A stretch of 42,693 nt of DNA from an uncultured bacterium. Its GTDB lineage: Bacteria > Patescibacteriota > Minisyncoccia > Phycocordibacterales > DATDWN01. Numbering within the stretch: the first letter of the stretch is position 1; each line of letters begins with the position of its first letter. Location: positions 64,025 through 106,717 of the forward strand of contig CAIOTC010000022.1 of assembly GCA_903861205.1 (NCBI GenBank), in the 5' to 3' direction. Below are positions 17,102-24,985 of the stretch, piece by piece. Both the position numbers and the translations under genes were made by a program. The notes beneath the pieces were generated by a model. The model worked only from the letters and a program-made list of their open reading frames with translations. It did no database searches and was not told the DNA's origin.

Positions 17102-17126
17102 GAAAAAGGTCAGGATTTCCCTGACC
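17102..17126 (-). terminator. Intrinsic terminator of the 17128 gene
   Basis: On the minus strand GGTCAGG pairs with CCTGACC followed by a T-rich tail, immediately after the TAG of the small gene. Confidence 0.75.
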
Positions 17127-17127
17127 G

Positions 17128-17385
17128 CTAGCTCGTGATAACGAGATGAACCATTTTATTGTAATTTCTTTCGGCGACATGAACGGCAGTTTTGATTGCT
17201 CTTGTCTTTTGTTTTTGCATCTCCTTTTTACTAACAATTGTGTTTGTTTTGACAAATGCCGTTCCAAGAGTAACAGCTCGTAATTCTGGGAGACAAACTG
17301 ATGCCTTGTAACAAAATTGGTTGTGGAACCTTACGATTTTTGTAAAAACAGAAAGTTTTCCCAACCTGCTCGAGTAAACCGTCAT
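17128..17385 (-). CDS. Small basic hypothetical protein with own promoter and terminator
   Basis: 85 residues from ATG at 17385, chosen because GGAGG lies 7 nt upstream on the minus strand; a longer in-frame reading to 17442 has no such site. Sequence starts MTVYSSRLGKLSVF and is basic (QKQKTRAIKTAVHVAERNYNKM). No recognised family. Like the genes at 7043, 20860, 26184 and 29969 it is a solitary unit with a Shine-Dalgarno, unlike most neighbours. Confidence 0.65.
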   Translation of the reverse strand: MTVYSSRLGKLSVFTKIVRFHNQFCYKASVCLPELRAVTLGTAFVKTNTIVSKKEMQKQKTRAIKTAVHVAERNYNKMVHLVITS

Positions 17386-17404
17386 TGTGTAACCTCCGAC
17401 AACA

Positions 17405-17432
17405 AAACTACTCTTTTGTAAAATTTTGTCAA
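17405..17432 (-). promoter_or_regulatory. Promoter of the 17128 gene
   Basis: On the minus strand TTGACA (17432-17427), 16-nt spacer, TAGTTT (17410-17405). Confidence 0.5.
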
Positions 17433-17454
17433 TAACAACCAAAAATTAATACCA

Positions 17455-17496
17455 AAGGTCTGGCCTTTAATGCCCAATTTCCCAAGGCCAGACCTT
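17455..17496. terminator. Perfect hairpin between ruvB palindrome and the 17128 gene
   Basis: AAGGTCTGGCCTT (17455-17467) and AAGGCCAGACCTT (17484-17496) form a 13-bp perfect stem with a 16-base loop. No long T-run directly follows, so it may be a structural or weak termination element. Confidence 0.6.
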
Positions 17497-17508
17497 GGGT
17501 GCGGGCGC

Positions 17509-17632
17509 AAAAATTTCGTCGAGGCAAAGCAATTTTGGGGGCTCACGGACGCTGGCGAGCGGAGTGCGAGCGCAAAAAATAGCAATTTTTTGACGCGCAC
17601 CCCAAAATTGTTTTGGCTCGTAAGAAATTTTT
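17509..17632. repeat. Nested palindrome E5 at the ruvB 3' end
   Basis: Outer arms AAAAATTTC (17509-17517) and GAAATTTTT (17624-17632); inner arms AAAGCAATTTTGGGG (17526-17540) and CCCCAAAATTGTTTT (17600-17614). The core between 17540 and 17573 is the inverted copy of the E4 core, with about three mismatches in 40 bases. Confidence 0.75.
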
Positions 17633-17641
17633 GAGCACAAT

Positions 17642-18661
17642 TTATAATAGCGTCGGTGGATTCATTCCTAAATGCCTATACGCATGCTCGGTGGCGGTGC
17701 GGCCGCGGGGCGTGCGGTCGATGAAGCCGATTTGGATGAGGTACGGTTCGTTGAACTCCTCAATGGTTGCTTCTTCCTCAGATAATGAAGATGCGATAGT
17801 ATTGAGACCGACAGGGCCACCTCCAAATTTGTTAATTATTGTTTCCAAAATATCCCTGTCGGCAAAAGTCAGTCCTTTTTCATCGACTCCTAAAAGTTTC
17901 AAGGCTTCCATGACAGATTCTCGCGTCAAATTTGTTTTGTTGACCTGGGCATAGTCGCGGGCGCGTTTCAAAAAGTAGTTGGCTGTGCGCGGAGTGTATC
18001 GACTGCGTTTGGAAATTTCCTCGCCGGCATCTTTTTCGATTTCAACTCCGAGAATTTTGGCCGAGCGTTCCACGATTTTTTGTATTTCGTCCGGTGAATA
18101 AAATTCCAGTTTGAAAATACCACCCGAGAATCGTGAGCGCAGGGGAGAGGAAATCATGGCGATTCGGGTGGTGGCGCCGATGAGCGTGAACGGTGGAAGT
18201 TCGAGCTGAATCGTTCGCGCTGACGGACCTTTGCCGATAATAATGTCGAGTGAGCCGGATTCCATAGCCGGATACAAAATTTCCTCAATCGTTTTATTCA
18301 GTCGGTGAATTTCGTCGATAAAAAGAATGTCGCCAGGCGAAAGGTTGGTTAAAATGCTTGCCAAGTCGCCAACTTTTTCAATGGCCGGTCCGGATGTCAC
18401 TTTCATTTGCGCATTCATCTCCTTGGCCACCAAATGAGCCAGCGTTGTCTTGCCAAGCCCGGGCGGACCGTAGAAAAGAATGTGCTCCGGCGGATGCTTG
18501 CGCTCGGAAGCGGCAGAGAGTAATATATGGAGGTTCTTTTTGATGGATGTCTGCCCGATGTATTCGTCCCATTTTGCTGGTCGCAGGGTGGTATCGAGAA
18601 AAAGGCTGTCGCTATCTGAATTGTTTGCTGCATCATTCACATTTACTTTTTTACTTGACAT
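17642..18661 (-). CDS. ruvB: Holliday junction branch migration ATPase RuvB
   Basis: 339 residues. Typical RuvB opening LRPAKWDEYIGQTSIKKNL, Walker A GPPGLGKTTLAHLVA, Walker B ILFIDEIHRLN, sensor 1 IGATTR, and the C-terminal winged helix ending GFIDRTPRGRTATEHAYRHLG. Hexameric motor that drives branch migration with RuvA. Confidence 0.98.
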   Translation of the reverse strand: MSSKKVNVNDAANNSDSDSLFLDTTLRPAKWDEYIGQTSIKKNLHILLSAASERKHPPEHILFYGPPGLGKTTLAHLVAKEMNAQMKVTSGPAIEKVGDLASILTNLSPGDILFIDEIHRLNKTIEEILYPAMESGSLDIIIGKGPSARTIQLELPPFTLIGATTRIAMISSPLRSRFSGGIFKLEFYSPDEIQKIVERSAKILGVEIEKDAGEEISKRSRYTPRTANYFLKRARDYAQVNKTNLTRESVMEALKLLGVDEKGLTFADRDILETIINKFGGGPVGLNTIASSLSEEEATIEEFNEPYLIQIGFIDRTPRGRTATEHAYRHLGMNPPTLL

Positions 18662-18933
18662 TGTAATTCATTTGTGATAAGCTTCCAGTGACTTTGAAAA
18701 AGGGGTTCGAAAACATAAATCTCTAAGCAACTGAGCCGTAAGGTTTACGAGTTTTTATACGAGGACGTTCTGGTCAACACCTTGTGTGTTGTACTGTGAC
18801 TATCCTTTGTCAAAAACTTAGCTTTTGGTAGGATTATTAAAAGTGTTGCTTAGAGATTCATGGTTTTGAACTCTCTCTACCATTCATACTACTCACCACT
18901 TTTCTTTTCGCAAGTGGAAAACTGATTACAACT
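18662..18933. other. Structured intergenic region with a long imperfect hairpin, candidate RNA
   Basis: No ORF of coding character in this 272-base gap between pilB and ruvB. Bases about 18705-18731 (GTTCGAAAACATAAATCTCT then AAGCAAC) pair with about 18853-18878 (GTTGCTTAGAGATT..ATGGTTTTGAAC). Outermost TTGTAAT (18661-18667) pairs with ATTACAA near 18924-18930. Inside are at least three small hairpins: GTAA/TTAC, AACAC/GTGTT, and ATCCT..AAAA/TTTT..AGGAT. It does not match RNase P RNA, tmRNA or SRP RNA signatures I know. Confidence 0.55.
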
Positions 18934-20610
18934 CTACTCTTTATAAATATCAACCGTTCTCTCCAGTTCGGAGAGGGTTGTCATGCCTTGCAGAATTTTT
19001 ATCACGCCGTCTTGTTTCAAATTTAAAATATTTTGAGGCAGGGCGGCTTTGTTTATTTCTCGCTCGCTCGGATTCTCTTTGACAATTTGCTCGATGGCCT
19101 CGTCCATCAAAATAGCTTCGTAAATTCCGATTCTACCTTTAAATCCGGTCATATTGCATTTGTCACAGCCGACATTTTGCCACATGTGTCCGGTGTCGAG
19201 GCCGTCTAGATATGTTTTGTCGGTGATTGTCTCCAAAATTTTATCAATTTCTTTTTTGTCCAAATCTTTGATCTCAATTTGTTTTTTGCAAACAGGACAA
19301 AGTGTGCGCACGAGGCGTTGAGCCATGGTGATGTTGACCGATGACGACAAAATTTTCGGGTTAACGCCGAGATCGATCAGGCGCGGGAAAGTGCCGGCAG
19401 CGTCGTTGGTGTGCAGGGTCGAGAGAACGAGGTGGCCGGTCAGGGCGGAGTTAACGGCGATTTCAGCCGTCTCGCTGTCGCGGATTTCACCGACCATAAT
19501 AATGTCGGGATCTTGTCGCAAGGCGCTGCGCAGTCCGAGAGCGAAAGTGTAATTCTTGGCCTCGTCCGTTTGTGTCTGAACAATGCCGGGCAGGTGGTAC
19601 TCGATCGGGTTTTCGATGGTGATTATTTTGACTTCCGGCTTGTGAATTTTTTTCAGGAAAGCGTACAGCGCGGTTGTTTTTCCGGAGCCGGTCGGCCCGG
19701 TGGTCAATATCATGCCGTTTGGTTTGGAGAGCTCTTTCAGGACGATTTTTAGCAAGCGCGGGTGAATGCCGAGCTCCTCAAGCGGAACTTCGATGGAATC
19801 AGGATTGAGAAGTCGGAGCACAATTGAATCGTTGTAGGCGCCGGGGATCGTCGATGTTCTAATCTCGATTTCTTTTTCGTGCAGTTTGATGCTGAATCGT
19901 CCGTCCTGGGCGCTTCGCAAATTCAATTTCAAATTTGAAATCAGTTTGATGCGCGAAAGAATCAATTTGAAAGTGTCGTTGTCGAACTGCAGAATGTCGG
20001 TCAAGATGCCGTCGAGTCGATATCGCAGGCGAGTGTAGTTTTCCTCCGGCTCAAGGTGGACATCGGAGGCGTTGACTGCGATGGCGCCGGCCAAAACGAT
20101 TTCCAAAATTCTGGAAATCTTGTAGCCTTTGTTCATTTTTAAAATATCCTCAATCAATTTTTGGACGTCGCCCACGGTGTGAACTTGCGACAGGAATTCG
20201 GTGATCTGATCGTTGGAAATATCGAGAGCGCCGGATTTTGTTTCAAAAGAATACGACAAATCTTTGTATCTCTCCCATATTTTTTCCAATCCAGTGTGCG
20301 AAACCAGGAAAATTTCCGGCAAGTATCCTCTTTTTTTCAAACTGTCCAGATTCTCAATCGTTTTCGGATTGTTCGGCGAGAGAACGCCGACAGAAAGTTT
20401 TTTATCGATTTCGTTGAACACACCCATCTGTCCCTCGCGAGCTTCGATTTCGGACAGTGCCCGCAAAGCATCAACGTTTACCGGCGTGATGGTCAGGTCG
20501 AGGTAGGGGAGTTTGTACTTGGACGACATGGTTTGCGCCAAATCTTCCTCTTCCTTGTCGCGTAATTCACCCAACCACTTTTTTTGTTTGTCTTCATCAA
20601 ACTGAACCAT
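18934..20610 (-). CDS. pilB: Type IV pilus/type II secretion assembly ATPase PilB (GspE)
   Basis: 558 residues. N-terminal GspE/MshEN-type domain, then Walker A GPTGSGKTT, Asp box ITIENPIEYHLPG, Walker B DPDIIMVGEIRD, and His box TGHLVLSTLHTNDA. A four-cysteine zinc site follows (CPVCKK ... CDKCN) and the GRIGIYE motif. It powers pilus extension; partners pilMNO are at 36680-38751. -10 box TACAAT lies 6 nt before the ATG. Confidence 0.96.
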   Translation of the reverse strand: MVQFDEDKQKKWLGELRDKEEEDLAQTMSSKYKLPYLDLTITPVNVDALRALSEIEAREGQMGVFNEIDKKLSVGVLSPNNPKTIENLDSLKKRGYLPEIFLVSHTGLEKIWERYKDLSYSFETKSGALDISNDQITEFLSQVHTVGDVQKLIEDILKMNKGYKISRILEIVLAGAIAVNASDVHLEPEENYTRLRYRLDGILTDILQFDNDTFKLILSRIKLISNLKLNLRSAQDGRFSIKLHEKEIEIRTSTIPGAYNDSIVLRLLNPDSIEVPLEELGIHPRLLKIVLKELSKPNGMILTTGPTGSGKTTALYAFLKKIHKPEVKIITIENPIEYHLPGIVQTQTDEAKNYTFALGLRSALRQDPDIIMVGEIRDSETAEIAVNSALTGHLVLSTLHTNDAAGTFPRLIDLGVNPKILSSSVNITMAQRLVRTLCPVCKKQIEIKDLDKKEIDKILETITDKTYLDGLDTGHMWQNVGCDKCNMTGFKGRIGIYEAILMDEAIEQIVKENPSEREINKAALPQNILNLKQDGVIKILQGMTTLSELERTVDIYKE

Positions 20611-20632
20611 GTGATTATTGTATCATAGTTGT

Positions 20633-20800
20633 AAATATACGAATATGCGAATAATGCGAATCTACGAATGGTTACGAATAAGAAAATGTGTCCGATTTAA
20701 TTCTCCCTTTATTAAAGGGAGCACTCGCTAATGCGAGGAGGGATTTTTGGATTTCAAATCCCTCGGCCTTCGGCCACCTCCTTTAAAAAAGGAGGAATAT
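20633..20800. repeat. Mosaic of small intergenic repeats and hairpins
   Basis: Begins with the CGAAT-type repeat (TCTACGAATGGTTACGAATAA), shared with 4582-4602. Then a chain of back-to-back hairpins: CTCCCTTTATTAAAGGGAG, CTCGCTAATGCGAG, GGGATTT..AAATCCC, GGCCTTCGGCC and CCTCCTTTAAAAAAGGAGG. This modular hairpin patch lies between divergent pilB and the gene at 20860. Confidence 0.75.
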
Positions 20801-20806
20801 TTGTCC

Positions 20807-20835
20807 TTGACAGAAAAGCTGAAAGGGTGTATAAT
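20807..20835 (+). promoter_or_regulatory. Consensus promoter of the 20860 gene
   Basis: TTGACA (20807-20812), exactly 17 nt, TATAAT (20830-20835), with AGGGTG directly before the -10, as in the DGR target promoter. Confidence 0.85.
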
Positions 20836-20859
20836 AGTAAGTGGAGGTGCGAAAAGCAC

Positions 20860-21777
20860 ATGTTTGACAAAAAGATGAACATTATAGCCATTTTCCTGAC
20901 CATTTTCACCCTTTTCGCCGTTCCGGCGAGTGCCGTTGATCGGCGCAAACCAACGGCTGACGAGAGTCTTCTGAAGCTTTTTGAACAGAAGATTCAGATC
21001 GACGGAGCCATCCAGGGGGAGGTGAAAGATAGGAAAGCCGCGTTGGAAGCGGCGCAGAAGAGGATCAATCAAGAGATCGACAAGGTCGCCGCTCTCGAGC
21101 GGAAGCTCGACGGGTTGAAACCAGATTGTTGCGTCTCACCAGCCAAGGCTTCGCCAAAAAAAGGAAAAGTAAAGTCGGCGATGGAATTGGAGTGTGAGTC
21201 GTTTGACAACCCGCAAAAAAAGGCGGATTGCTACACCGCGCAAAGCAACGAGGCTGCTGAAAAAGCGGCCAAAGCTGGTCGCCAAGCAATGGCACTCGAG
21301 CCCAAAACGATGAGAAAAGTGGAAGAAAAACGGGCCGAGCTCGCCAGAAGGGTCGCTGGATATAACAGAGATGTATGGAAGGCGATCCGCAACGCAGAAG
21401 TGACAGGGTGTCCTGTAGGCTCGGTGTGGGTTAACCCGGTGACTTTGAGTAAAGGGCCACTGGATCGCATCTACCACGCGCTCAAGCCGCCGCGCAGCAA
21501 CATGACAATAACCAACAACGACAAAATTGCTGTAGATATTTTCTGGACTGCGGGTGGTGAGGGACGGGTTGTTGAAAACTTGTGCCCAGGCGGCAAGCTT
21601 TGGCTTCGGCAGTATGTGGGGCCTGGTGGTGGCTTTACACGCGTTTCGTACATGGCCACTGCAACCGAAGGAAACTGGGGGGCTTCGAAGTCACCCCAAA
21701 TCTCCATCCAGTCCTGCGGGGGTTTCGGTTGCCAAATAGAGTTCTCTGAAACATGGGGAATTGAATTGCGCCGATAG
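20860..21777 (+). CDS. Secreted coiled-coil hypothetical protein
   Basis: 305 residues from ATG 20860, with GGAGG at 20843-20847. Signal peptide within residues 6-27 (MNIIAIFLTIFTLFAVPASA, cleavage after ASA). Residues about 30-90 and 130-175 are Lys/Glu/Ala-rich coiled coil; a Cys-containing segment (PDCCVS, ECES, DCYT) links them. The last about 100 residues look beta-rich (VDIFWTAGGEGRVVENLCPGG ... FGCQIEFSETWGIELRR) with more Cys. Consensus promoter and strong terminator make it a highly expressed single gene. Family unknown; likely a surface protein. Confidence 0.7.
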   Translation: MFDKKMNIIAIFLTIFTLFAVPASAVDRRKPTADESLLKLFEQKIQIDGAIQGEVKDRKAALEAAQKRINQEIDKVAALERKLDGLKPDCCVSPAKASPKKGKVKSAMELECESFDNPQKKADCYTAQSNEAAEKAAKAGRQAMALEPKTMRKVEEKRAELARRVAGYNRDVWKAIRNAEVTGCPVGSVWVNPVTLSKGPLDRIYHALKPPRSNMTITNNDKIAVDIFWTAGGEGRVVENLCPGGKLWLRQYVGPGGGFTRVSYMATATEGNWGASKSPQISIQSCGGFGCQIEFSETWGIELRR

Positions 21778-21824
21778 CACTCTGACCAAGTTTTGTGTTG
21801 CTCCTGTTGGTTCTCCCAAACCAG

Positions 21825-21856
21825 ACCGGCTGCTCCTCGTGAGTAGCCGGTATTTT
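21825..21856 (+). terminator. Intrinsic terminator
   Basis: ACCGGCTGCTC (21825-21835) pairs with GAGTAGCCGGT (21841-21851), one G-T pair, followed by ATTTTT. Confidence 0.85.
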
Positions 21857-21933
21857 TATGCAAAATTACACCACATTTTAAAAATTACAAAGACGGCCAT
21901 TGTAATTTGGTAATTTGTGTTATGATGTGCCAA

Positions 21934-22425
21934 ATGAAATACATCGCTAAAAATTTGGAAGAAACGCAAAAAATTGCAGGTGATTTTGTCAAAAAAATTA
22001 TTTCCTCACCGGGTGAGGAAAAATCGGCTACAGTTGTTGGTTTGTATGGTGATCTCGGCGCCGGCAAAACTTCTTTCACACAAGGCGTGGCGCAGGCGCT
22101 CGGCGTTTTGGAAAACGTGGTCAGCCCGACTTTTGTTATTATGAAAAAATATGGAATAGAGGTTAGAGAGAAGAGAGAAGAGACTAGAAATTCATCTAAT
22201 CTCCAACCTCTAATCTCTAGTCTCTATTATCTAATTCACATCGACGCGTATCGAATCGAAAAATCATCCGAGCTTTTGCATCTCGGTTGGCAAGAAATGA
22301 TTTCCGATCCGAAAAATTTGATTTTAATCGAATGGCCGGAGCGCGTTTCTGATATTATGCCGGAGCATATTCATATTAATTTCTCACACGTTGCAGGAGA
22401 TGGTAGGGAAATTGAAATAAAGTAG
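21934..22425 (+). CDS. tsaE: tRNA threonylcarbamoyladenosine biosynthesis ATPase TsaE, with in-frame insert
   Basis: 163 residues from ATG 21934, 7 nt after TATGAT. P-loop GDLGAGKTSFTQG, SPTFVIMKKY and HIDAYRI are TsaE hallmarks; LIEWPERV near the end is also conserved. It works with TsaB/TsaD to make t6A in tRNA. Between KKY and LIHIDAYR lies an unusual insert of about 25 residues (EVREKREETRNSSNLQPLIS) encoded by a palindromic repeat, where other TsaE proteins have only a few residues. Confidence 0.93.
   Translation: MKYIAKNLEETQKIAGDFVKKIISSPGEEKSATVVGLYGDLGAGKTSFTQGVAQALGVLENVVSPTFVIMKKYGIEVREKREETRNSSNLQPLISSLYYLIHIDAYRIEKSSELLHLGWQEMISDPKNLILIEWPERVSDIMPEHIHINFSHVAGDGREIEIK
22155..22230. 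repeat. Palindromic repeat inserted in frame in tsaE
   Basis: AGAGACTAGA (about 22189-22198) is the exact inverse complement of TCTAGTCTCT (about 22215-22224); AATAGAG at the left edge pairs with CTCTATT at the right. The rest is purine-rich on one side and pyrimidine-rich on the other. Confidence 0.7.
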
Positions 22426-22428
22426 TCA

Positions 22429-22478
22429 CCACTGAAAATTTTGTCGAGAAAATGAGTTTTCTCGTAAGAAATTTGTGG
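22429..22478. repeat. Palindrome E6 between tsaE and polA
   Basis: CCAC..GAAAATTTTGTCGAGAAAA faces TTTTCTCG..AGAAATTTGTGG around a 4-base loop. It is a minimal member of the gene-end palindrome family, with the same TCGAGAAA/AAATTT arm motif. Confidence 0.65.
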
Positions 22479-22505
22479 CTGTTCCAATATGGTATAATCT
22501 TCTAA

Positions 22506-24863
22506 ATGACCAAACAAAAATCTACCAAAATACTGGCTCTCCTCGATGTTCATGCTATTTTGCACAGGGCGTATCATGCTTTGCCGGATTTTCGATCCAG
22601 TAGCGGCGAACCGACCGGCGCATTGTACGGGCTGTGCACTTTTTTGATCAAATTGGTCAAGGACGTCAAACCGGACTACATTGTGGCTTGTTATGATTTG
22701 CCGGAGCCGACTCAAAGGCACGAAGTGTATGCCGATTACAAAGCCGGTCGCAAAAAACCGGACGACGAACTCATTTTCCAACTGGAAAAGTCAAAAGATG
22801 TTTTCAAAGCTTTTAATATCCCGATGTATTCGTCGCCTGGATTTGAAGCGGACGATATGCTCGGCACGATTGTTGAATCGCTGAAAAATAATTCCGACAT
22901 TGACATTGTTATCGCTTCGGGCGACATGGACACCATGCAACTGGTCAGCGGGAAAAAAGTGCAGGTTTACACACTGAAAAAGGGAATCAAAGACACTATT
23001 TTGTACAATGAGGATGCGGTGGTGGAACGGTTCGGTTTCGATCCGAAACTTTTACCGGATTTCAAAGGTTTGCGCGGCGATCCGTCGGACAACATCATTG
23101 GTATTCCGGGCATCGGCGAAAAAACGGCTCAGGAACTTATTTTAAAATTCGGTTCAATTGAGGATATATATAAAGAAATTCAAAATCCAAAATCCAAAAT
23201 TCAAACGGAAATAAAACCGAGAATTCTTGAATTGCTGAAATCTGGCGAGGAGGAGGCGCTTTTTTCCAAGATGCTCGGCACAATCCGCCGGGACGCGCCG
23301 ATTTATTTTGTGTTGCCGGAAAAATTGTGGAAAGAAACGGTGAAAATGGAAGATATTCAGGATTTGTTTGGTAAACTCGAATTCAGATTGCTCGGAACGC
23401 GTGTGGCTGAAGCGCTTTCTTTAGATTTCCCAAAGGGGACCCCTTTGGGAAATGAAACTGAGTCGGAAATTGCCGAAACAAAACTTATGCTTTGGGTTGT
23501 CGACTCGAACAAAACTGATCCGACCAGGGAAGAAATTTTGTCGTTCACTCGGACAAAAACCATTACGGATGCAAAAAAAGTTTTGGAAAAAACTATCAAA
23601 GATCAAGGTTTGGAAAAAATTTACGAAGAAATAGAAAAACCGCTCTCTCCGATTTGCGATGAGATGAAAAAAGTTGGAATTAAAATTGATCTGGCACGCC
23701 TGAAAGATTTGGGAATAAAATATCATGAGGAGCTCGAAAGGCTGGAGAAAGAAATATGGAAAATCGCCGGCGGGGAATTCAACATCGCTTCGCCAAAACA
23801 GCTTGGCGAAGTGCTGTTTGTAAAGTTGGGACTGAAACCGAAAAACCAAAAGAAAACGGCCGGCGGAAAATTTTCTACCAAGGAATCCGAGCTGGAAAAA
23901 TTGCGCGAGGAACATCCGGTCGCCGGACTGATTTTGGACTACCGCGAATTGGCCAAACTTTTGGGAACTTACATAGATACCATTCCAACGCAAATAGGAG
24001 ACGATGAGAGGTTGCACGCCGATTTTATTCAGACAGGCGCATCAACCGGCAGAATGTCTAGTGCCAATCCGAATTTGCAAAACATTCCGAACAAAACCGA
24101 TTTGGGTCGGGAAATCCGCAAATCTTTCATCGCCGAAAAAGGTTTCTCGCTTGTTTCATTTGATTACTCGCAGATTGAAATTCGCATTGCCGCTTTTCTA
24201 TCCGGTGACAAGAAACTGATTGAAATTTTTAGAGATGGTTTGGATGTACACACGGCGGTGGCCAGCGAAGTTTTTGGTGTTGACCCGGCAGAAGTGACAA
24301 AGGAAATGCGAGCCAAGGCCAAGGTTATAAATTTTGGCGTGATGTACGGCATGGGTGTGACAGCCTTGCAGAAAAATATTGGTACTGGTCGAGAAGAAGC
24401 TCAGCAATTTTTGGACGGATATTTTAATAAGTTTTCAGGATTGGCCGAATATTTGGAACGAATCAAGCGAGAAACGGCACAAAAAGGCTACACAGAAACG
24501 TTTTTTGGTCGCCGCCGATATTTTCCGGAAATCCGATCCAAACTGCCTTTCATGCGCGCCGCCGCGGAGAGAATGGCCATCAACGCGCCGATCCAAGGAA
24601 CCGAAGCCGATATCATAAAATTGGCCATGATAAAAATTGATGAGTTTTTGTCGCAAAAAAATATTAAAAACGAAGCACGACTATTACTCCAAGTTCACGA
24701 TGAGCTTGTTTATGAAATAAAAGAAAAATTGGTTGAATCGATTGCGCCGGAAATAAAAAAAATTATGGAAAATATTATTTTGCCGAAAGAAACACACGGC
24801 GTGGTCTGCGTGGCGAATGTTAGCGTTGGTCAAAATTGGGGAGAGATGGATGAACTTTTTTGA
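22506..24863 (+). CDS. polA: DNA polymerase I
   Basis: 785 residues from ATG 22506, 7 nt after TATAAT (22493-22498). N-terminal 5' nuclease: YKAGRKKPDDELIFQ, EADDMLGT and GLRGDPSDNIIGIPGIGEKTA. The middle proofreading-like region is short and lacks clear exonuclease acidic motifs, so proofreading is doubtful. Polymerase: TGRMSSANPNLQNIP (A/T motif), SFDYSQIEIRIAA (motif A), RAKAKVINFGVMYG (motif B) and LLQVHDELVYE (motif C). It serves in repair and Okazaki fragment processing. A perfect palindrome is embedded in frame at 23425. Confidence 0.97.
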   Translation: MTKQKSTKILALLDVHAILHRAYHALPDFRSSSGEPTGALYGLCTFLIKLVKDVKPDYIVACYDLPEPTQRHEVYADYKAGRKKPDDELIFQLEKSKDVFKAFNIPMYSSPGFEADDMLGTIVESLKNNSDIDIVIASGDMDTMQLVSGKKVQVYTLKKGIKDTILYNEDAVVERFGFDPKLLPDFKGLRGDPSDNIIGIPGIGEKTAQELILKFGSIEDIYKEIQNPKSKIQTEIKPRILELLKSGEEEALFSKMLGTIRRDAPIYFVLPEKLWKETVKMEDIQDLFGKLEFRLLGTRVAEALSLDFPKGTPLGNETESEIAETKLMLWVVDSNKTDPTREEILSFTRTKTITDAKKVLEKTIKDQGLEKIYEEIEKPLSPICDEMKKVGIKIDLARLKDLGIKYHEELERLEKEIWKIAGGEFNIASPKQLGEVLFVKLGLKPKNQKKTAGGKFSTKESELEKLREEHPVAGLILDYRELAKLLGTYIDTIPTQIGDDERLHADFIQTGASTGRMSSANPNLQNIPNKTDLGREIRKSFIAEKGFSLVSFDYSQIEIRIAAFLSGDKKLIEIFRDGLDVHTAVASEVFGVDPAEVTKEMRAKAKVINFGVMYGMGVTALQKNIGTGREEAQQFLDGYFNKFSGLAEYLERIKRETAQKGYTETFFGRRRYFPEIRSKLPFMRAAAERMAINAPIQGTEADIIKLAMIKIDEFLSQKNIKNEARLLLQVHDELVYEIKEKLVESIAPEIKKIMENIILPKETHGVVCVANVSVGQNWGEMDELF
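23425..23453. repeat. Perfect 29-bp palindrome inside polA
   Basis: ATTTCCCAAAGGGG-A-CCCCTTTGGGAAAT, a 14-bp perfect stem around one base, encoding FPKGTPLGN in the linker between the nuclease and middle domains, where an insert would be tolerated. Confidence 0.85.
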
Positions 24864-24969
24864 AACAATATCATTTTTGGAGCACGGATATTTTTCTGCT
24901 GAAAAATTCCTCAAGCCTCCGCCCGCCGGCGTCCGGAGTCTCCAAAAATGACATTATTTCAGAAAAAGT
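24854..24969. repeat. Nested palindrome E7 overlapping the polA stop
   Basis: Left arm 24854-24882 (includes the polA TGA) pairs with right arm 24940-24969 over about 30 bases with three or so mismatches. The interior holds ATTTTTCTGCTGAAAAAT (24890-24907, shared with E1 and E2) and CTCCGCCCGCCGGCGTCCG (24917-24935, shared with E4). Confidence 0.8.
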
Positions 24970-24985
24970 TTCAATATTTTTTATT

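Noticed and set aside
18662-18933. tmRNA, RNase P RNA or 6S RNA
   Set aside because: No tRNA-like ends, no GAGGAAAGUC-type RNase P core, and the fold is not a simple 6S bulged rod.
21400-21777. Second DGR target at the 3' end of the 20860 gene
   Set aside because: Its C-terminus has no similarity to TR in base or protein sequence.
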